A DNA stretch of 64,000 nucleotides from Limnohabitans parvus II-B4 (lineage in GTDB: Bacteria > Pseudomonadota > Gammaproteobacteria > Burkholderiales > Burkholderiaceae_C), in NCBI RefSeq assembly GCF_003063455.1, contig NZ_NESN01000001.1:806001-870000 (forward strand). The letters are read 5' to 3'. The position numbers were made by a program, and so were the translations under genes. The first letter of the stretch is position 1, and the number at the start of each line of letters is the position of its first letter. The notes beneath the pieces are model-generated. The model did no database searches. It had not been told where the DNA came from and saw nothing but the letters and a program-made list of their open reading frames with translations. This document shows, piece after piece, positions 1 to 8,846 of this stretch.

Positions 1-2
1 CC

Positions 3-410
3 GTGGTGCGCGGTGGCGATGTGCTGGTGGCCGAAGACGGCTCTCTCATTCGCGTAGAGGCCGCACCCCAAGAGGTTTTGCGCATCACCGCTTGCAGCGA
101 ACACGGCAGTGCCTTTGACCTGACCCGCGCCGCCTACCACTTGGGTAACCGGCATGTGCCGATTGAGCTGAAACCCGACCACCTCAAGATCGAACCCGAC
201 CATGTGCTGGCCGACATGCTGCGGGCGATGCACATGACGGTGGTGGCCGTGTCTGAGGCTTTCGAGCCAGAAAGTGGCGCGTATGGTGACCACGGCGGGC
301 ATTCGCACGGCGGTCATGGACATAACCACGACCACGGTCACTCGCACAGCGACAACGCAACGACTGCCGAGCCGCATGCGCACGGCCCCGGCTGCAAGCA
401 TGAGCACTGA
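3..410 (+). CDS. ureE: Urease accessory protein UreE, 5'-truncated by the window edge
   Basis: Nickel-binding metallochaperone that delivers Ni to the urease active site together with UreD, UreF and UreG in the cytoplasm. The visible part holds the UreE C-terminal domain, with a typical stretch near residues 45-80 (Tyr-His-Leu-Gly-Asn-Arg-His-Val-Pro), and ends in a histidine-rich tail (many HGH/HSH motifs and a final CKHEH) that binds Ni. The reading frame is open back to the first base, so the true start lies upstream of the window. The stop overlaps the ureF start by 11 bp, indicating translational coupling within a urease operon. Confidence 0.95.
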   Translation: MVRGGDVLVAEDGSLIRVEAAPQEVLRITACSEHGSAFDLTRAAYHLGNRHVPIELKPDHLKIEPDHVLADMLRAMHMTVVAVSEAFEPESGAYGDHGGHSHGGHGHNHDHGHSHSDNATTAEPHAHGPGCKHEH

Positions 411-1089
411 CAGCGCCCCGTCTGGCTTGCTGCAACTGATCTGGCTGGCATCGCCTGCGCTGCCGATTGGTGGCTTCTCGTACTCCGAAGGTCTCGAAGC
501 CGCCATCGAACAAGGCTTGGTGCACAACGTGCAAAGTGCCACCGACTGGGTGGTGGACCATCTGCACCTGACGCAGTCGCGCGGTGACATGGCGGTGCTG
601 GCGCAAGCCATCCCCGCATGGCAGTGCGGCGACACCGCCCGGCTGCAAGCCCTGAACGATTGGGTGATGGCCACTCGCGAAACCGCCGAAATGCGCTTGC
701 AAGCCGAACAGATGGGCCGCTCCTTGCTCGACTGGCTGCGCAACTTGCAGCAAGCCAGCGATGCGCAACTGAACTGCTGCGCCCAATTGCCCCCCACCTA
801 TCCCCTGGCCATGGCGCTGGCTTTGTCACTGGCCCAGGCCCCGCTTGCCCAGGCCTTGCAGGCCTGTGCCTTTGGCTGGGCCGAGAACATGACCCAGGCC
901 GCCCTCAAAGCCGTGCCTCTCGGCCAAAGCGCGGGCCAGCGCATGCTGGCGCGGCTGGCCCGCGAGATACCTCTGGCCGTGCAAACGGCCATGCAAACCA
1001 ACGACGAAGACCGGCAAGCCTTCAACCCCATGCTGGCCATCCTGTCGGCCCGCCACGAAACCCAATACTCCCGAATTTTTCGATCATGA
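400..1089 (+). CDS. ureF: Urease accessory protein UreF
   Basis: All-helical accessory protein that, with UreD/UreH, forms the scaffold on apo-urease recruiting UreG for GTP-dependent nickel insertion. The N-terminus carries the UreF hallmark [13 protein letters not shown] (about residues 22-34), and the length (229 aa) fits the family. The ATG at 400 was chosen because it overlaps the ureE stop and gives the usual short N-terminus; the frame is open further upstream through ureE but that part is not UreF-like. The stop overlaps the ureG start in an ATGA junction. Confidence 0.95.
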   Translation: MSTDSAPSGLLQLIWLASPALPIGGFSYSEGLEAAIEQGLVHNVQSATDWVVDHLHLTQSRGDMAVLAQAIPAWQCGDTARLQALNDWVMATRETAEMRLQAEQMGRSLLDWLRNLQQASDAQLNCCAQLPPTYPLAMALALSLAQAPLAQALQACAFGWAENMTQAALKAVPLGQSAGQRMLARLAREIPLAVQTAMQTNDEDRQAFNPMLAILSARHETQYSRIFRS

Positions 1090-1757
1090 ACAGCACATCC
1101 TCTTCTACACTGCACCACATCCCCCACCGCACCAAAAAACTGCCGCCCCTGCGCGTGGGCATTGGCGGGCCGGTCGGCTCCGGCAAAACCACGCTGCTCG
1201 AAATGCTGTGTAAAAACATGCGCGAGCGCTGGGACCTGATCGCCATCACCAACGACATCTACACCAAGGAAGACCAGCGCCTGCTCACCGTGAGCGGTGC
1301 ACTGCCTGCCGAGCGCATCATGGGCGTGGAAACGGGCGGCTGCCCACACACCGCCATCCGAGAAGACGCGTCCATCAACCTCGAAGCGATTGACCGGATG
1401 CTGGAAAAATTTCCGAACGCCGATGTGGTTTTCATTGAAAGCGGCGGCGACAACCTGGCCGCCACCTTCAGCCCAGAACTCTCCGACCTCACGATCTATG
1501 TGATCGACGTGGCTGCGGGCGAAAAGATCCCGCGCAAAGGCGGCCCGGGCATCACCAAGAGTGATTTATTTGTCATCAACAAGACCGATCTGGCCCCGCA
1601 TGTGGGCGCAGACCTGCAAGTGATGCGTGACGACACCCACCGCATGCGCCCCAACCCGGAAACGCGTCCCTGGGTCATGACCAACCTCAAAACGCTGGAT
1701 GGCCTGGCCGACGTGGTGGCCTTCATCGAAAAGCGCGGCATGTTGTCTGCGGCTTAA
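1086..1757 (+). CDS. ureG: Urease accessory GTPase UreG
   Basis: SIMIBI-class GTPase that powers nickel delivery to urease. Seen: a P-loop GPVGSGKT near residues 28-35, [15 protein letters not shown] with the conserved CPH nickel-binding motif, ESGGDNL, and the guanine-specificity motif NKTD. The length of 223 aa is typical. The ATG overlaps the ureF stop (ATGA). This is the last urease gene before the tRNA; together with ureE and ureF it marks the undisturbed chromosomal side of the island. Confidence 0.97.
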   Translation: MNSTSSSTLHHIPHRTKKLPPLRVGIGGPVGSGKTTLLEMLCKNMRERWDLIAITNDIYTKEDQRLLTVSGALPAERIMGVETGGCPHTAIREDASINLEAIDRMLEKFPNADVVFIESGGDNLAATFSPELSDLTIYVIDVAAGEKIPRKGGPGITKSDLFVINKTDLAPHVGADLQVMRDDTHRMRPNPETRPWVMTNLKTLDGLADVVAFIEKRGMLSAA

Positions 1758-1828
1758 ATGGCTTTTGATGGGGGGCGATGCTGGAACAGCCGGAATCGGT
1801 GATTTAACTCGTTACAATCTGGCCCCAA

Positions 1829-1916
1829 GGAAGCGTGGCAGAGTGGTCGATTGCACCGGTCTTGAAAACCGGCGACTCGAAAGGGTCCGTGAGTTCGAAT
1901 CTCACCGCTTCCGCCA
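1829..1916 (+). tRNA. tRNA-Ser (anticodon TGA)
   Basis: An 88-nt class II tRNA with acceptor arms GGAAGCG and CGCTTCC, discriminator G and encoded CCA. The anticodon stem CCGGT/ACCGG encloses loop CTTGAAA, giving anticodon TGA. A long variable arm follows, and the T arm contains GTTCGAATC. The gene is intact although its 3' end is the insertion site of the downstream island, because the element restores the same bases. Confidence 0.97.
1903..1916 (+). repeat. attL: left attachment core in tRNA-Ser 3' end
   Basis: The 14 bases CACCGCTTCCGCCA at the 3' end of the tRNA recur exactly at 56497-56510. Flanking bases differ on both sides (T before and G after here; A before and A after at the right copy), so the identity is 14 bp. 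A tRNA 3' end next to a P4-type integrase is the classical target of this integrase family. Confidence 0.85.
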
Positions 1917-1917
1917 G

Positions 1918-1942
1918 ACCCCCTATCTAGGGGGTTTTTTTA
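1918..1942 (+). terminator. Intrinsic terminator after tRNA-Ser
   Basis: ACCCCC - TATCTA - GGGGGT followed by a run of T. It lies on the island side of attL and would end tRNA transcription before the integrase gene. Confidence 0.85.
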
Positions 1943-2030
1943 CGTCCATACATTTCATTTAAGTCATTGATTTATATGTAATTTATGTCCGATTTGGTCC
2001 TGCTGAGTCCAGTGAAATCGCATTTTTCTA

Positions 2031-2052
2031 TGATGGTATAGTTGATGGTATA
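2031..2052. repeat. Left pair of TGATGGTATA repeats (candidate integrase or accessory sites)
   Basis: TGATGGTATA occurs twice, at 2031-2040 and 2043-2052, i.e. with a 12-bp period, directly upstream of the integrase ATG. The same paired arrangement with the same period is present near the right end at 56427-56448. Direct repeats of this kind near P4-like integrases are plausible arm-type binding sites; this role is an inference. Confidence 0.6.
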
Positions 2053-2071
2053 GATTTTTCGAAGCTTAAAA

Positions 2072-3256
2072 ATGCCAAGAATTGCCAAGCAGCTGGGCGC
2101 CCTTCAAGTAAGGCAACTGACCAAGCCAGGTTTTCATGCAGTTGGTGGAGTAGCTGGGCTCTATCTGACCGTGAGCGAATCAGGTGCACGCTCTTGGATC
2201 CTTCGCACCTTCATTGGCCTTAAACGATCAGATGTTGGATTGGGCTCATTCCCAGCTGTGAGCTTGGCTATGGCGCACCAAAAAGCTCAAGCCCTCAAGG
2301 ATCAAATCAAATCCGGTGTCAACCCCATCTCTGAGCGCAGACAACAGCGACAAAAGATTGAATGGACATTTGACAAGTGCGCCAGTGACTACATCGAGCT
2401 ACATCGCAGCAGCTGGAAGAACAAAAAACACGCTGCTCAATGGGTCAGCACACTTCAAACCTACGCAAGCCCCTTGATTGGACGTAAACATGTTCGAGAA
2501 GTGACGGTGAATGATGTCCTAGGAGTCATTGAGCCACATTGGCAAACGAAAAATGAAACGATGGTCCGACTCCGCAACCGCATTGAGCTGGTGTTGAGTT
2601 GGGCTGCTAGCCGTGGCTACAGATCTAAGGAGAATCCGGCCCAGTGGCGTGGCAATCTACAACATTCGCTGCCTAAACCATCTAAGGTTAATATGCGTAA
2701 ACATCACGCTTTTATCCCAGTGAAAGAGATGCGTGCATTTGTTCAACGTCTAGAGTTGGTCGAAGGCAAGACAGCAAAAGCATTGAAATGGGTCATCCTG
2801 ACTGCATGCCGCTCGGGTGAGGCCCGTGGCGCAGTCTGGTCCGAAATTGACCTACAGGATGGATTGTGGAAAATTCCTGGACATCGAATGAAGTCAGGAC
2901 GCGACCACACTGTGCCACTGACCTCAGAGGCCCTGAAACTGCTTCAAACACTGCCGCGTTTTGCAACGGACGACGATCAGCAAGATTACATTTTCCCTGG
3001 GCGAAGCGGCAAGCAACTTTCCGATATGAGTATGACTCAACTCATGAGACGCATGGGCGCAAATGCCGTGCCGCACGGTTTCCGTGCAAGCTTCACAGTA
3101 TGGGCATCCGAGATGACTAATTACGAAGTTGAGCTTCGAGAAATGGCTCTTGCTCATGCATTAGATGACAAAACGATCGAAGCATATCAACGAACTACAT
3201 TGGTTGAAAAACGTCGAAAAATGATGGCTGAATGGTCAGAGTTCCTTTACTCTTAA
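2072..3256 (+). CDS. P4-type tyrosine site-specific integrase
   Basis: Catalyses integration and excision of the island at the tRNA-Ser 3' end. The N-terminal ~90 residues resemble the DUF4102 arm-binding domain (GLYLTVSESGARSWILR), the middle ~95-200 is the core-binding domain, and the C-terminal half is the catalytic domain. Catalytic residues can be read: Arg247 (TACRSGEARG), Lys274 region, His335 and Arg338 (HGFR), His362 (LAH) and the nucleophile Tyr372 (AYQR). At 394 aa it is full length and appears intact. The gene is immediately downstream of attL and preceded by paired TGATGGTATA repeats. Confidence 0.95.
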   Translation: MPRIAKQLGALQVRQLTKPGFHAVGGVAGLYLTVSESGARSWILRTFIGLKRSDVGLGSFPAVSLAMAHQKAQALKDQIKSGVNPISERRQQRQKIEWTFDKCASDYIELHRSSWKNKKHAAQWVSTLQTYASPLIGRKHVREVTVNDVLGVIEPHWQTKNETMVRLRNRIELVLSWAASRGYRSKENPAQWRGNLQHSLPKPSKVNMRKHHAFIPVKEMRAFVQRLELVEGKTAKALKWVILTACRSGEARGAVWSEIDLQDGLWKIPGHRMKSGRDHTVPLTSEALKLLQTLPRFATDDDQQDYIFPGRSGKQLSDMSMTQLMRRMGANAVPHGFRASFTVWASEMTNYEVELREMALAHALDDKTIEAYQRTTLVEKRRKMMAEWSEFLYS

Positions 3257-3297
3257 CAAAACCATTTCAACATCAATCGAAACGATCAAACCACTCT

Positions 3298-3930
3298 TCA
3301 CACCAGTGCATTAGTTGCTTGTCGGTGTGAATTTTTGAAAGCCGCGCCGCCCTTACAAAGGCTATAGCGCTCGTCGATAGTTTTCGATATTCGAATTAAA
3401 TCGAATGAACTTCTATCGGAAACCAGGTCACGCGCCCCATAAGCAAAACGCCCAACTATGGCATGAATATGCATGTGACGGCGGTCTGCATGCACAACGC
3501 AATACAAAGCAAGTCGATGATCTATAGCCAACATATCGAGAATATCCAACGCGATGCGAAGAGCTCCGACATACGTTCCTTCATCGGAATTTTTTTCATT
3601 GAAGTCCAGGCTCTTCAATGCATTTCTTGAACGATAGCGAGGTGGGATACTCATGATGACATGTGTGCAAAGATCGTGCGGCCTCGAATCACCAATACGC
3701 GCGCTCAGGACTGAACTCGTCAATTGCTTAGCTATATCGGTTGCCGACTCTTCCATCTCACCCCCAAACGGATTGTGGCGTTGAATCAAATTTCGGCAGA
3801 AAGGCGGACCAGCCAATCTCACCAGCGATTGACCAGGCCCTCGACCGACAAGAAGATAGCGAATGAGCCTTGAAATTTCACAGACACGCTGCCTCTGTTT
3901 TGCTGTATAGCAATTGATTTTGATCAGCAT
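3298..3930 (-). CDS. Small relaxase / mobilization nuclease (MobA/VirD2-like domain)
   Basis: Predicted DNA-nicking enzyme that starts transfer at an oriT. The metal-binding triad is clear as HADRRHMHIH (about residues 146-155), the HxDxxHxHxH-like motif III of MOBP/MOBQ relaxases. An N-terminal Tyr in IRYLLVGRGPG (about residue 25) may be the catalytic tyrosine. At 210 aa it contains only the relaxase domain, without a primase or helicase extension. The ATG overlaps the end of the upstream ribbon-helix-helix gene by 7 bp, the usual mobC-mobA coupling. Lower GC than the chromosome. The nic site was not located. Confidence 0.75.
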   Translation of the reverse strand: MLIKINCYTAKQRQRVCEISRLIRYLLVGRGPGQSLVRLAGPPFCRNLIQRHNPFGGEMEESATDIAKQLTSSVLSARIGDSRPHDLCTHVIMSIPPRYRSRNALKSLDFNEKNSDEGTYVGALRIALDILDMLAIDHRLALYCVVHADRRHMHIHAIVGRFAYGARDLVSDRSSFDLIRISKTIDERYSLCKGGAAFKNSHRQATNALV

Positions 3931-4340
3931 TTATACATACCCGAAAGACGTTGCAAACACGTCATGGTCTCACTGATAAGCAATCGAACATGATCTCTGC
4001 GCCTGCGAGTGATGCGCACTTCTAGACTCGCAGCTGCATAAGCCAGGCGCATCACGAGGTTAGACATCTCTGCAAGCTCCTCTGTTCGCATGTGCTTTTG
4101 CGCATTCGACATAGTGAGTTGATGGCTTGAATTTCCTAACATCTGCTGAATAGCTGTCCTGATCAAAGCACTTCTGGCGCAGTGGCGTCGCTTGGCTTCA
4201 GCCTTCAAATTGCGGATCTCGTCCTCAGTCAGCGCAACACTTGTAGGTTTGAGTTTTTCCCTTTGGATACGTTTGACTTGGACCTTTTTCGATGCCTTGC
4301 TAACAGGTTCTTTCTCTAGTGTCCCGTTTCTCACTATCAT
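3924..4340 (-). CDS. MobC-like ribbon-helix-helix mobilization accessory protein
   Basis: Probable relaxosome accessory protein binding oriT DNA. The segment VALTEDEIRNLKAEAKRR...ARSALIRTAIQQML reads as a ribbon-helix-helix motif, preceded by a very basic stretch (KASKKVQVKRIQREKLK). The C-terminal part is helical. Start uncertain: the ATG at 4340 has AAGGA directly adjacent (tight spacing), while a TTG at 4439 would add 33 residues of unconvincing sequence. Position directly before the relaxase with overlapping ends supports the role. The family assignment is by motif and context only. Confidence 0.6.
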   Translation of the reverse strand: MIVRNGTLEKEPVSKASKKVQVKRIQREKLKPTSVALTEDEIRNLKAEAKRRHCARSALIRTAIQQMLGNSSHQLTMSNAQKHMRTEELAEMSNLVMRLAYAAASLEVRITRRRRDHVRLLISETMTCLQRLSGMYKC

Positions 4341-4447
4341 TCCTTCACAGATATACAGAAAGACTCGAGCGACTCGAAATAAAACGAGCTTTCGAATGCA
4401 TTCCCCTGGAAAGGCCGAAACCTTCCAGGGATCTTTCAATATTGAAT

Positions 4448-4732
4448 TCAGGATCGCTTGGATGCGGCTGAAGCAATGAGCGCGAGAATTTCAGACTCAA
4501 TCCAAGCAACTGACCTAGCGGACAGCTGAACGGGCGCAGGGAAGATTTGCTTAGCTACGCCCGAATACCATGTGGAGCGGCTTACCGGGAACAGCTTCAG
4601 AACCTGATTCAACCGCAGGAGTCGCTCAGGTTGATGAGCAACATTCGCAGACTTTTCGTTTGCGTGATTTTTTTCGTGACCGTAAGATTCTTCGTTCACA
4701 TTCGGGGCTTCGAAATCGATGGGTTTTTTCAT
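4448..4732 (-). CDS. AlpA-family DNA-binding regulator / excisionase-like protein
   Basis: Residues 38-85 (LLRLNQVLKLFPVSRSTWYSG...FPAPVQLSARSVAWIESEI) match the AlpA/MerR-like winged helix found in P4-type elements, where AlpA proteins activate integrase expression or act as recombination directionality factors. The first ~35 residues are polar and probably disordered. The ATG has a GAGAG Shine-Dalgarno sequence a few bases upstream. Transcribed toward mobC and the relaxase, so these three probably form one operon for excision and mobilization. Confidence 0.85.
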   Translation of the reverse strand: MKKPIDFEAPNVNEESYGHEKNHANEKSANVAHQPERLLRLNQVLKLFPVSRSTWYSGVAKQIFPAPVQLSARSVAWIESEILALIASAASKRS

Positions 4733-4820
4733 GCACTTTTCTCTCGTTCTCGTTAGAAAAACGCACCCAGCTAGCCCTTGAAATGCTTATTGACAAATGT
4801 AAGCGTTTCAAGAAACAATA

Positions 4821-4895
4821 GCGTGTCCTCCGCCAAGACGACACGCGCTAGATGCGCACTAAGCCTCCGTTGCTAACGCCACGGGGGCTTTTTTA
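4821..4895 (+). ncRNA. Candidate short transcript (hairpin plus terminator) divergent from alpA
   Basis: On the plus strand a perfect TTGACA at 4790-4795 is followed, 18 bp on, by AACAAT, placing a start near 4826. A 7-bp stem GCGTGTC/GACACGC (4821-4846) and then a terminator (4862-4895) follow, with no convincing reading frame. This would give a ~70-nt RNA. Purely predicted; the -10 is a poor match and the first hairpin begins slightly before the predicted start. Confidence 0.3.
4862..4895 (+). terminator. Intrinsic terminator
   Basis: AGCCTCCG pairs with CGGGGGCT (one G-T wobble) across a 12-nt loop and is followed by six T. It would stop plus-strand transcription before the CBASS operon. 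Confidence 0.75.
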
Positions 4896-5611
4896 TTCGG
4901 CTCCTATTAAGTCCGAATGGATTTATTCTGTACCGAAAGAACGTGTCAAAACGAAAGGAGTGGAATCTAAGCGTGACTATTTTCAAAGTAGCTTCGATTT
5001 TGAAGATCACTACGATTTCGCGACTGAAATATGGATTCGAAAATGTAGATTTTGATATTTTTATTATCAAAGACCACAACATTAAGAAGGGTTCTGGTTG
5101 ACCATTCAAGTTGATCAAATCAATTTCGGCTGTAGGCTGGATACAGTCGCTCGAGGAGTGCCCTGCGAACGACTGATCCCTGTCGGCTGCGGACTATCAA
5201 GTCTCCCGGACAACCTGCTGACGCACAGGTCCGAGGTATGGACTCCACGACAGGCGACGAAACCCACCCTCGGCTCTTAAAGCAGTTAACCCCGACGACG
5301 TGAGTGGTCGGATCGCACAATACGGGTAGGAAGAACTCGACTTAGAGATAGCGGTGCCGGACGGGCACTTGCCTTCGAGCTCTTGGCCGAAAACGTAGAG
5401 GCCAAGTGTCTCTGTAACGCTGGCGCTATTTGCACTGCGGCCCACATATATTTATGTAGATCATAAATTTAATTAAATACGCATATGTAGCTCTTAAAAA
5501 TACTAAAATGTGGCACAGCCGCAAAGTGATTTCACCCCCATGCACCCACTTCTAGGTCTCGGACTCCTCGCTGCAGTCGTGACCTGGCTCTTAGACGATA
5601 GGGACAAGAAG
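4896..5611. other. Intergenic stretch upstream of the CBASS operon, no supported gene
   Basis: About 700 bp. The left part (to ~5060) is AT-rich, 5120-5450 is more GC-rich, and 5450-5510 is strongly AT-rich and may contain the CBASS promoter. Reading frames on both strands are short, overlapping and lack ribosome binding sites or family resemblance. I see no RNA gene and no clear repeat. Confidence 0.4.
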
Positions 5612-6625
5612 ATGCCTGCAGTGCAAAAACAGTTCGAAGACTTCCACAAGGCCATCTGTTTCAATGAAGACGACGAGAAGGCCACCTTGCGCGAAAAGCG
5701 CGACATCATCATCAAGGCGCTGAAGGACAACCTCGGCGAAGAAGTGCCGACCTTCACCAACTTCAATCAGGGGAGCTATTCCATGCACACAGGCGTGGTG
5801 CCCTTGGACGGCAACTTCGACATCGACGTCGGCCTCATCTTCGACTGGAACCAAGATAAGTACCCCGACCCAGTTGCGCTCAAGAAGAAGGTGCGTGACG
5901 CGGTAGACACGAACTTCCGTACAGTCGAGATTCGCCGGCCGTGCGTGACTGTCAACTACATCAGCGGCGGTAAGACGGCCTATCACGTTGACCTAGCCGT
6001 CTACAGCCAGGACGCCAGTGGGACGCTGTACCTAGCAAAGGGCAAGGAAAACTCCGCCGAGGAGCACCGCATCTGGGAAGTGTCTGACCCGAAGGGCCTG
6101 ACCAAGCTGGTGTGCGGCGCATTCGAAGACTCGGAAGAGCTGGCGCAGTACCGCCGGTGCATTCGCTACCTTAAGCGCTGGCGCCATTGGAAATTTTCGG
6201 GTCCCGGCGCACCGCTCAGCATCGCACTGACCGTAGCTGCGCTGAGGTGGTTCAAGCCGAACTTCAGCACGTCTGGCAAGCCCGTCGACCTGCTGGCGAT
6301 GCTCGACTGGGTCCAGGCGATGCTCGACAACTTCACCGACGAATACTGCGAGGATGACGGGTGGCATGAGCGTCTGAGGGTTCCGCTGCCAGTTCAGCCG
6401 TACACTGACTTGATGGCCAAGCGCACCGCTGCCCAGATGACGGACTTCAAGGAGCGGCTCGAATCACTGCGCGACGCCCTTCAGGAGGCCTACGACGAAG
6501 AGCTGCCTGAGGACGCATGCAAGTTGCTTAAGAAGCAGTTCGGCGACGATTTCAAGGTGCCCGAGAAGGCTGAGACGGCCAAGATGGTCGCGCCCGCAGT
6601 CATCAGCACCGGCAACTCCGCTTAA
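5612..6625 (+). CDS. CBASS cyclic-oligonucleotide synthase (CD-NTase)
   Basis: cGAS/DncV-like nucleotidyltransferase that would make a cyclic nucleotide signal on phage infection. Seen from this start: GSYSMHT at residues 54-60 with the G-S pair of the active site, DIDVGL with metal-binding Asp70 and Asp72, and a third Asp in YHVDLAVY (Asp127). The C-terminal half is helical. The ATG at 5612 was chosen because AGGGA lies 8 nt upstream and gives 337 aa; an ATG at 5540 would add a hydrophobic leader. The product nucleotide and clade cannot be told from sequence alone. First gene of a four-gene type II CBASS operon; GC-rich against AT-rich flanks. Confidence 0.88.
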   Translation: MPAVQKQFEDFHKAICFNEDDEKATLREKRDIIIKALKDNLGEEVPTFTNFNQGSYSMHTGVVPLDGNFDIDVGLIFDWNQDKYPDPVALKKKVRDAVDTNFRTVEIRRPCVTVNYISGGKTAYHVDLAVYSQDASGTLYLAKGKENSAEEHRIWEVSDPKGLTKLVCGAFEDSEELAQYRRCIRYLKRWRHWKFSGPGAPLSIALTVAALRWFKPNFSTSGKPVDLLAMLDWVQAMLDNFTDEYCEDDGWHERLRVPLPVQPYTDLMAKRTAAQMTDFKERLESLRDALQEAYDEELPEDACKLLKKQFGDDFKVPEKAETAKMVAPAVISTGNSA

Positions 6626-6630
6626 CGGAC

Positions 6631-8361
6631 ATGGTCTCCGCCGAGGTTGGTGATCCCGTAAAGGTGGATGCCGCGTTCGACGCGGTGAAGTCCGCCTGCT
6701 CTCTACGCGGGATTGCTGTCGTGCGGATGCAGGAATCGAGGCCGACCATATTGGCTGTCGAACTGACGGGAGCGACACGCAATTGGCCCCTCTTCATCGA
6801 CTGCGACGAGGCACACCTGCGCCTCCCTTGGGTCGCGACGAAGCCGCCTACCACGCCGCTCGCGCACGTCAGCTATTCGGGAGCCGTGTGCATCGACGAT
6901 GGCCAAGGTCTGTCGCTGGACCCGAGCCGCCCCGCGGAAATCGTCGCACATGCCGCCCTGAAGGCCTACGACTTGCTCGAGGAGTCTGCGGTCGATGCAG
7001 CCACTGGTTACGGAGAGTTCTTCAATGAACTCGAGGGGTACTGGCTGCACCTGCCTGGTTCGCTACGCTCTCGCGCCTACTTCGAGGTCGATGGTAAGTC
7101 GCGGATGGTCAAGGGGTTCGTTAACTCCAGGCTGAAGACGCCGAACTGGTACTTCGTAGAACCTGAAACCGACCGGCCCAGGGACGTACGGCAGGAGAAG
7201 CTTGCCGGGCAACGGGCGCTGTACGTGCACCTGGATGCGCTGGAGCTCCCCCCTGCGAAGCCCAACAAGCTGACGACAGCCTTCATCGACGCCGTGCACC
7301 AACAGCTGACGCCCGAGCAGTTGAATCTATGGAACCAGCTTCTCGGTCCCTCGAAGAATTCGCCCAAGCAACTGGCGCTGTTGGTCTCGGCTCCCCGCCA
7401 GGCTGGTGGCCTGTCGCTTGTCGCTGCGGTATTTACCGCGCGCGGCGGCGGGATCGATAAGAGTGCGTCCGTCACGCCGCTGACTATGCGCCGGCATGCG
7501 CCTCAGTACATGCGGGAGCGTGGGGGCAGCGCGCTCGAGCTGTCTGGGAAGCATGTCGCAGTGCTCGGAGCAGGCGCCGTGGGTAGCGTTGTCGTGGATA
7601 CGCTGGCCGCGGCAGGCGTTCGAAATCTCACGGTGGTCGACCACGACGAGTATTCGGCGGACAACGTCTTCCGCCACCTGCTCGAGCCGATCTACATCGA
7701 TATCTCGAAACCCGTCGGACTCAAGCTCGCGTTGGAACGGCGGTACCCCGGCCTGAGCATCACCCCGGTCACCTCGACTGCGCAGAAGTGGTGGAAGACT
7801 GCCGACCTCCGCCAATACGACGGAATCGTATTTGCGTTCGGCGCCCCCTCGGTGGAGCGTTCATTCTCGCGCGTGCTTAAGGGCGGGCGGCAAGAAATCC
7901 CGGTGGTCTTCACGTGGCTCGAAGCCATGGACCTCGGAGGTCACTCTGTGCTGATGTGGACCAAAGGTGATGGCTGCCTCGACTGCGCCTATCGGGATGA
8001 CGAGGGTCTGCCGTCACAGGCGTCTCGTACGTCCTTCCTCGAGCCGAATCAACCGGTTACTCGCAATTTAACGGGATGTGCCGGTGCGTTCGTGCCGTTC
8101 GGGCCCATTCAGGCGCGAAAGACAGGCCTTCTGGCCGCCGAGCATCTGCTTTCTGCGATGACCTGGGCTACGGCCGGAGACGACGCGCGTAGGCCCTCCT
8201 ACCGCTTCTGGGTTGGTGAGGGAACTGCTGCTGCCAAGCAGGGTTTGCGGACTACGCCTTGGTTCCAGGCTGCACGGACAACCTCGTACAAGGAAGCTAC
8301 CCGCATGGTGTTCGGCCGCCCGTGCCTTCACTGTCGCGCGCCGAAGGAGCCTTCGCCGTGA
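6631..8361 (+). CDS. cap2: CBASS ancillary protein Cap2 (E2-E1 fusion)
   Basis: Ubiquitin-transfer-like enzyme that conjugates the CD-NTase C-terminus to targets and primes its activity. The N-terminal E2-like domain carries the probable catalytic Cys87 (SGAVCIDDGQG). The C-terminal ThiF/E1 domain starts near residue 305 with the adenylation motif GAGAVGS (313-319) and VVDHDE, followed by CxxC-type cysteines (GCLDCAY) and TGCAGAF, one of which may be the E1 cysteine. At 576 aa it is full length. Begins 5 bp after the CD-NTase stop, and its stop overlaps the cap3 start. Confidence 0.92.
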   Translation: MVSAEVGDPVKVDAAFDAVKSACSLRGIAVVRMQESRPTILAVELTGATRNWPLFIDCDEAHLRLPWVATKPPTTPLAHVSYSGAVCIDDGQGLSLDPSRPAEIVAHAALKAYDLLEESAVDAATGYGEFFNELEGYWLHLPGSLRSRAYFEVDGKSRMVKGFVNSRLKTPNWYFVEPETDRPRDVRQEKLAGQRALYVHLDALELPPAKPNKLTTAFIDAVHQQLTPEQLNLWNQLLGPSKNSPKQLALLVSAPRQAGGLSLVAAVFTARGGGIDKSASVTPLTMRRHAPQYMRERGGSALELSGKHVAVLGAGAVGSVVVDTLAAAGVRNLTVVDHDEYSADNVFRHLLEPIYIDISKPVGLKLALERRYPGLSITPVTSTAQKWWKTADLRQYDGIVFAFGAPSVERSFSRVLKGGRQEIPVVFTWLEAMDLGGHSVLMWTKGDGCLDCAYRDDEGLPSQASRTSFLEPNQPVTRNLTGCAGAFVPFGPIQARKTGLLAAEHLLSAMTWATAGDDARRPSYRFWVGEGTAAAKQGLRTTPWFQAARTTSYKEATRMVFGRPCLHCRAPKEPSP

Positions 8362-8846
8362 ACCTGGTGTACCGCGTTACGCCTAAGCAGCGACTCATCA
8401 TCGTCGAAGACGCACTCAAGCAGATGGAGGCGTTCGCACAGCACTGGTGGTCGGATAGGGAAGCAGGCGGCGTAATGATGGGACGACATCTGCTCGACTC
8501 GCACGACATCGTCGTCGACGAGATCTCAACGCCCCAGTACACTGACCGCCGCAGCCGGTTCAATTTCTTCCGGTCACGAAAGCACGAACAGGTGGCTCGC
8601 CAGCGGTGGCTGCAGGAGCACAACACCTCCGCCTACCTAGGTCTTTGGCATACGCATCCCGAGCGCGACCCCACGCCATCTGGTGTTGACCGGAACGATT
8701 GGCAGCAGGCCGTCGCATGCGACACTTACGAGGGGGATCGCCTGTTCTTTCCAATCGTTGGTACGCACTGCATTCGCGTCTGGACGTTGAGTCGTCGAGG
8801 CGCGCTACGAGAGTTGAAGCTGGAGAATACTAATGCCCAAAAGTAA
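8358..8846 (+). CDS. cap3: CBASS ancillary protein Cap3 (JAB/JAMM isopeptidase)
   Basis: Zn-dependent deconjugase that reverses Cap2-made CD-NTase conjugates. The JAMM motif is complete: Glu35 (REAGGVMMG) and HTHPERDPTPSGVD with His98, His100, Ser108 and Asp111. The GTG at 8358 overlaps the cap2 stop (GTGA) and has AAGGAG 8 nt upstream, which decides the start; the frame is open further upstream but only antiparallel to Cap2 coding sequence. Length 162 aa. Ends 14 bp inside cap5. Confidence 0.92.
   Translation: MNLVYRVTPKQRLIIVEDALKQMEAFAQHWWSDREAGGVMMGRHLLDSHDIVVDEISTPQYTDRRSRFNFFRSRKHEQVARQRWLQEHNTSAYLGLWHTHPERDPTPSGVDRNDWQQAVACDTYEGDRLFFPIVGTHCIRVWTLSRRGALRELKLENTNAQK

Noticed and set aside
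1297..1741. Frames antisense to or shifted against ureG
   Set aside because: Shadows of the real urease genes in GC-rich DNA.
5120..5450. Overlapping frames on both strands between alpA and CBASS
   Set aside because: All are short, lack ribosome binding sites and resemble no family; composition differs from the flanks but no gene can be supported.
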